A program made the position numbers and the translations under genes. Shown here one piece after another: positions 5,494 to 8,221 of a stretch of DNA of 8,221 nucleotides; position 1 is the stretch's first letter; each line of letters starts with the position of its first letter. Source of the stretch: Chloroflexota bacterium (GTDB lineage: Bacteria; Chloroflexota; Dehalococcoidia; Lucifugimonadales; CATQGZ01); assembly GCA_027624995.1 (NCBI GenBank), contig JAQBTI010000097.1, positions 1-8,221 on the forward strand, written 5' to 3'. The notes under the pieces were generated by a model that was not told where the DNA came from, made no database searches, and saw nothing but the letters and a program-made list of their open reading frames with translations.

Positions 5494-7434
5494 CTACTTT
5501 TCGGGCTCTGGCTCTTTCTCCGGCTCGGGCTCCGCTTCGCGGAACTCACCCTCGACCGTATCGCCAGCCGCGTCTTCGCTTACGCCATCGGTGGAAGCCT
5601 GCCCGTCTGAAGAAACATTGGCTGCGGCCTCTTGGCTATAGATATGTTCACCCACCTGCTGGATCGCCGTCTGGAGCTCTTGCGCTGCCGCCTCGATTCG
5701 GCTGATGTCTTCTGCCTGCAAGGCTTCGCGCAGGGCCGACACCTTGCCCTTGATCTCAGTCTTCATCTCTTCGGGGAGCTTGTCGGCGTTGTCGGCAAGC
5801 AGCTTCTCGGCGGTATAAGCGGCATTGTCGGCCGCGTTTCGCGTCTCGATATCCTGACGCCGCTTCTGGTCTTCTTCGGCGTGCAGTTCGGCCTCGCGGA
5901 CCATCCGCTCGGTCTCCTCTTTGCTGAGGCCCGAGCTGGCGGTTATGGTAATCCGTTGCGCCTTGCCGGTCCCCTTGTCCGTGGCGGATACGTTGAGGAT
6001 CCCGTTCGCGTCGATGTCGAATGTGACCTCGATCTGCGGGACGCCCCTGGCTGTTGGTAGGATGCCCTCGAGGTTGAACCGGCCGATCGTTTTGTTGTCG
6101 GCAGCTTGAGTCCGCTCTCCTTGCAGCACGTGGACCTCGACGCTGGTTTGCCCGTCCGCGGCCGTAGTGAATACCTCACTCTTGGAGGTCGGGATAGTCG
6201 TGTTGCGAGGAATCAGGGCCGTCGAGACCGAGCCCAGGGTCTCGATGCCGAGGGTCAGCGGCGTCACGTCTAACAGTAGTATGTCCTGCACCTCGCCCTG
6301 AAGTACGCCGGCCTGTATGGCCGCGCCTACGGCGACTACCTCGTCCGGGTTCACCCCCTGATGAGGCTCCCTGCCGAACAGACCGACGACCGCCTTCTGG
6401 ACGGCCGGCATGCGTGTCATTCCACCTACCAGGATCACCTCGTCGACGTCGCCGGCGGCGATCCCGGCATCCGAAAGCGCCTGCTTGCACGGTCCTATGG
6501 TCTTTTGGACCATATCTTCGACCATCTGCTCGAGATTGGAGCGGGAGAGCGTGAGGACCAGGTGCTTGGGTCCCGACGCATCCGCCGTGATGAACGGCAG
6601 GTTGATCTCGGTCTGCGCCAGTGTGGAGAGCTCAATCTTGGCCCGCTCTGCGCCCTCTCGTAGCCGTTGTAGGGCCATGGAGTCCTGTTTGAGGTCGATC
6701 CCTTGCTCCCTCAGGAACTCTGCGCAGATCCAATCGATAATGCGCTGATCGAAGTCGTCGCCCCCAAGGTGGGTGTCGCCGTTCGTTGCCTTGACCTCGA
6801 AAACCCCTTCGCCGATCTGAAGAATCGTTATGTCAAACGTACCGCCGCCGAGGTCGAATACGGCGACGGTCTCTTCTTTCTTGCTGTCAAGGCCGTAGGC
6901 CAGCGACGCGGCAGTGGGCTCATTGATGATCCGCAATACCTCGAGGCCGGCGATGCGCCCGGCGTCCTTGGTGGCGTTGCGTTGGCTATCGTTGAAGTAC
7001 GCGGGGACCGTTATCACTGCTTGAGTGATCGTCTCTCCCAGCTTGGCTTCGGCGTCACGCTTGAGCTTCTGAAGGATCATGGCCGAGACCTCTGGCGGGG
7101 AGTAGGTCTTGCCGCTCATATTGACGTGGGCGTCCCCATTTGTGTGCCGCACAACGTTGAAGGGGACCAGCTTGACGTCGCTTTCGACCGTATCCTCGTC
7201 GAACCGGCGCCCCATGAACCGCTTGACAGAGAAGATCGTGTTCTCGGGATTCGTGACGGCTTGACGCTTGGCGGTCATGCCGACGTATCGCTCGCCGGTA
7301 CGCGGGTTTACGGCCACGACCGAAGGGGTCGTCCGTCCCCCTTCCGCGTTCTCAATAACGCGCGGCTCACCACCTTCGATGACCGCCATGCACGAGTTTG
7401 TTGTTCCCAGGTCTATCCCCAGTATCTTGGGCAT
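5494..7434 (-). CDS. dnaK: Chaperone protein DnaK (Hsp70)
   Basis: A full-length cytoplasmic Hsp70, 646 residues, which holds unfolded proteins in cycles of ATP binding and hydrolysis with DnaJ and GrpE. The ATPase domain shows GIDLGTTNS (6-14), VITVPAYFNDSQR (140-152), IINEPTAASLAYG (169-181), AVFDLGGGTFDITIL (191-205) and DEVILVGGMTRMP (331-343). The linker and start of the substrate domain are LLLDVTPLTLGIETLG (386-401), followed by the beta-sandwich and a helical lid to about residue 600. The tail is acidic. DTVEGEFREA (625-634) is a variant of the usual end motif, and two EPEPEK units then extend the protein (635-646). AGGAG (plus-strand 7441-7445), inside the last grpE codons, lies 6 bases before the ATG. 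The grpE stop abuts this start, so translation is probably coupled. No dnaJ follows. Confidence 0.98.
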   Translation of the reverse strand: MPKILGIDLGTTNSCMAVIEGGEPRVIENAEGGRTTPSVVAVNPRTGERYVGMTAKRQAVTNPENTIFSVKRFMGRRFDEDTVESDVKLVPFNVVRHTNGDAHVNMSGKTYSPPEVSAMILQKLKRDAEAKLGETITQAVITVPAYFNDSQRNATKDAGRIAGLEVLRIINEPTAASLAYGLDSKKEETVAVFDLGGGTFDITILQIGEGVFEVKATNGDTHLGGDDFDQRIIDWICAEFLREQGIDLKQDSMALQRLREGAERAKIELSTLAQTEINLPFITADASGPKHLVLTLSRSNLEQMVEDMVQKTIGPCKQALSDAGIAAGDVDEVILVGGMTRMPAVQKAVVGLFGREPHQGVNPDEVVAVGAAIQAGVLQGEVQDILLLDVTPLTLGIETLGSVSTALIPRNTTIPTSKSEVFTTAADGQTSVEVHVLQGERTQAADNKTIGRFNLEGILPTARGVPQIEVTFDIDANGILNVSATDKGTGKAQRITITASSGLSKEETERMVREAELHAEEDQKRRQDIETRNAADNAAYTAEKLLADNADKLPEEMKTEIKGKVSALREALQAEDISRIEAAAQELQTAIQQVGEHIYSQEAAANVSSDGQASTDGVSEDAAGDTVEGEFREAEPEPEKEPEPEK

Positions 7435-8010
7435 CTACGACTCCTGCTCCTTTGTTGTTTCCGTTCCGTCCGATTGTTCGGGCGCCTTCGAGACCGTGAC
7501 TTGCGCGGCCCTCAGCACCCTTTCATGCAACTTGTAGCCTTCTCTGATTACCTGGAGCACCGTGCCCTCCACACTGTCCAGCGACTCCTGGTACAGGACG
7601 GCCTCATGCTCTCTCGGCTCGAAGGGTAGTCCTTCGGCCTCTATCTTCGCGACTCCCTCAGATTCCAGCACACTCTGGAGCTTGCGTTCAACCAACCTGA
7701 GACCCTCAAGCCAGCCTGGGGCGACCGCCTCATCGGGGATCATGCCAATGGCGCGTTCGAGGTCGTCGACGACGGATATTACCTTGAGAAGCAAGTGCGA
7801 GGTGGCGGATCGCCTGGTCTCGCCTAGCTCCTCAGAAGCGCGCCTACGGTAGTTCACCAGGTCGGCCTGGGCTCGCTGCGCCATCGCTCGAAACTGGTCC
7901 TTCTCCCGAAGGGCCTCATCGAGCTGATCGTTTATGTCGGAGTCGCTCCCCGCCTCTACCGGGCCGTCGCTCTCTGTCTCGGGGACCTCCCTCTTTTCAT
8001 TCTCTTCCAC
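7435..8010 (-). CDS. grpE: Nucleotide exchange factor GrpE
   Basis: A 191-residue GrpE, the dimeric cofactor that releases ADP from DnaK. After an acidic, probably disordered N-terminus (1-25) comes the long dimer helix, with QADLVNYRRRA (48-58) and LLLKVISVVDDLERAI (73-88). The beta-wing that touches DnaK follows, with LPFEPREHEAVLY (128-140) and the family signature VLQVIREGYKLHERVLRAAQVTVSK (151-175; quoted here as its segments VLQVIREGYKLH and ERVLRAAQVTVSK). The start is GTG at 8010, inside CACGTG; the nearby ATG at 8000 is out of frame. AGGAG is 13 bases upstream, a loose spacing, so initiation may be modest or coupled to the gene before it. The stop TAG touches the dnaK ATG with no gap. 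The length is normal. Confidence 0.97.
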   Translation of the reverse strand: MEENEKREVPETESDGPVEAGSDSDINDQLDEALREKDQFRAMAQRAQADLVNYRRRASEELGETRRSATSHLLLKVISVVDDLERAIGMIPDEAVAPGWLEGLRLVERKLQSVLESEGVAKIEAEGLPFEPREHEAVLYQESLDSVEGTVLQVIREGYKLHERVLRAAQVTVSKAPEQSDGTETTKEQES

Positions 8011-8026
8011 GTGAGTTGAATCTCTC

Positions 8027-8221
8027 CTAGCCCGGCTTGCCCTGCAACTGGAGTAGCAGATCGTCTACCTGCGTCTCCAAGAAGGCCTTGAGCTTCTCAC
8101 CCTCGAGCCTGTTAACTCCAATCCTGATCCTCAGCAGCCGGTTGAATATGCCTAGCGCCAGTTGGACTCCCGCCAGGTTCAGCCCAAGATCTCACACGAG
8201 GTGCTTGATCAGCCTGAGCCT
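8027..8221 (-). pseudogene. HspR/MerR-like heat-shock regulator, C-terminal part, interrupted by in-frame TGA
   Basis: Reading in from the right edge, one frame gives RLRLIKHLV, then TGA (plus 8192-8194), then DLGLNLAGVQLALGIFNRLL and a basic/Leu-rich helix ending QLQGKPG and TAG (8027-8029). RLR-I--L--LG-NLAGV is a hallmark of HspR, the MerR-type repressor of dnaK operons, and the same frame carries it on both sides of the TGA. A frameshift is therefore not needed to explain it; a single base change (for example CGA or AGA to TGA) is. The DNA-binding domain would lie beyond the window. It ends 16 bases before grpE, so it is the likely first or earlier gene of that operon. It may be a true null, a naturally shortened protein, or a sequence error. 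The HspR assignment rests on one motif in about 64 codons. Confidence 0.55.

Noticed and set aside
6703..7629. 308-codon open frame on the plus strand opposite dnaK and grpE.
   Set aside because: It spans the grpE-dnaK junction and its translation has no domain pattern; dnaK and grpE motifs are unambiguous on the other strand.
8088..8108. CTTGAGC...CCTCGAG looks like an HspR binding repeat.
   Set aside because: The second arm mismatches the known ACTCAAG half at two positions, and the bases lie inside the regulator's own coding frame, downstream of where an operator would act.
1..8221. Search for CRISPR arrays, tRNA or rRNA genes, insertion sequences and phage genes.
   Set aside because: No spaced direct repeats, cloverleaf-like segments, transposase motifs or phage structural genes were seen on either strand.

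Overview
This high-GC bacterial window looks like ordinary chromosome rather than phage or plasmid. The gene mix is a grpE-dnaK operon behind an HspR-like regulator, a class V aminotransferase, a MOSC protein, a bacterial homologue of peptide-amidating lyase (PAL) and a DUF3500 protein. That mix fits environmental Chloroflexota of the SAR202/Dehalococcoidia type. This is inference from gene content and style, not from any marker gene. TGA is used as a normal stop here (the ATPase gene ends with it), so the standard bacterial code applies.

Layout, left to right. Positions 1-58 may hold the last codons of an upstream plus-strand gene (weak). A short leader follows, with two adjacent small hairpins; the second encloses the Shine-Dalgarno site of a class V aminotransferase (165-1385, +). 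Next is a lone AAA+ ATPase with a Cdc6/Orc1-like plan (1510-2718, +), whose base composition is clearly lower in GC than its neighbours. It converges on a small MOSC-domain gene (2787-3242, -), and a near-perfect 12-bp hairpin lies between the two ends. The MOSC gene diverges from a PAL-like six-bladed propeller enzyme gene (3389-4342, +). The 146-base gap between them holds an extended -10 promoter for the PAL-like gene and a likely promoter with a dyad on the MOSC side. A DUF3500 gene (4418-5404, +) follows in the same direction and probably in the same transcript. A perfect 17-bp two-way terminator (5427-5464) separates it from the chaperone operon, which runs on the minus strand.

The chaperone operon reads, in transcription order (right to left), HspR/MerR-like regulator (8221 to 8027), grpE (8010-7435), dnaK (7434-5494). 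GrpE is the nucleotide exchange factor for DnaK, and the two genes abut without a single spacer base. No dnaJ is present between dnaK and the terminator. The regulator is entered only partly by the window and carries an in-frame TGA just before its conserved LG-NLAGV segment. It is therefore a broken gene, a truncated product or a sequence error.

I found no complete new multi-gene system. The best leads are the interrupted regulator, the compositionally odd ATPase, and the PAL-like enzyme with an intact catalytic set next to a DUF3500 partner.
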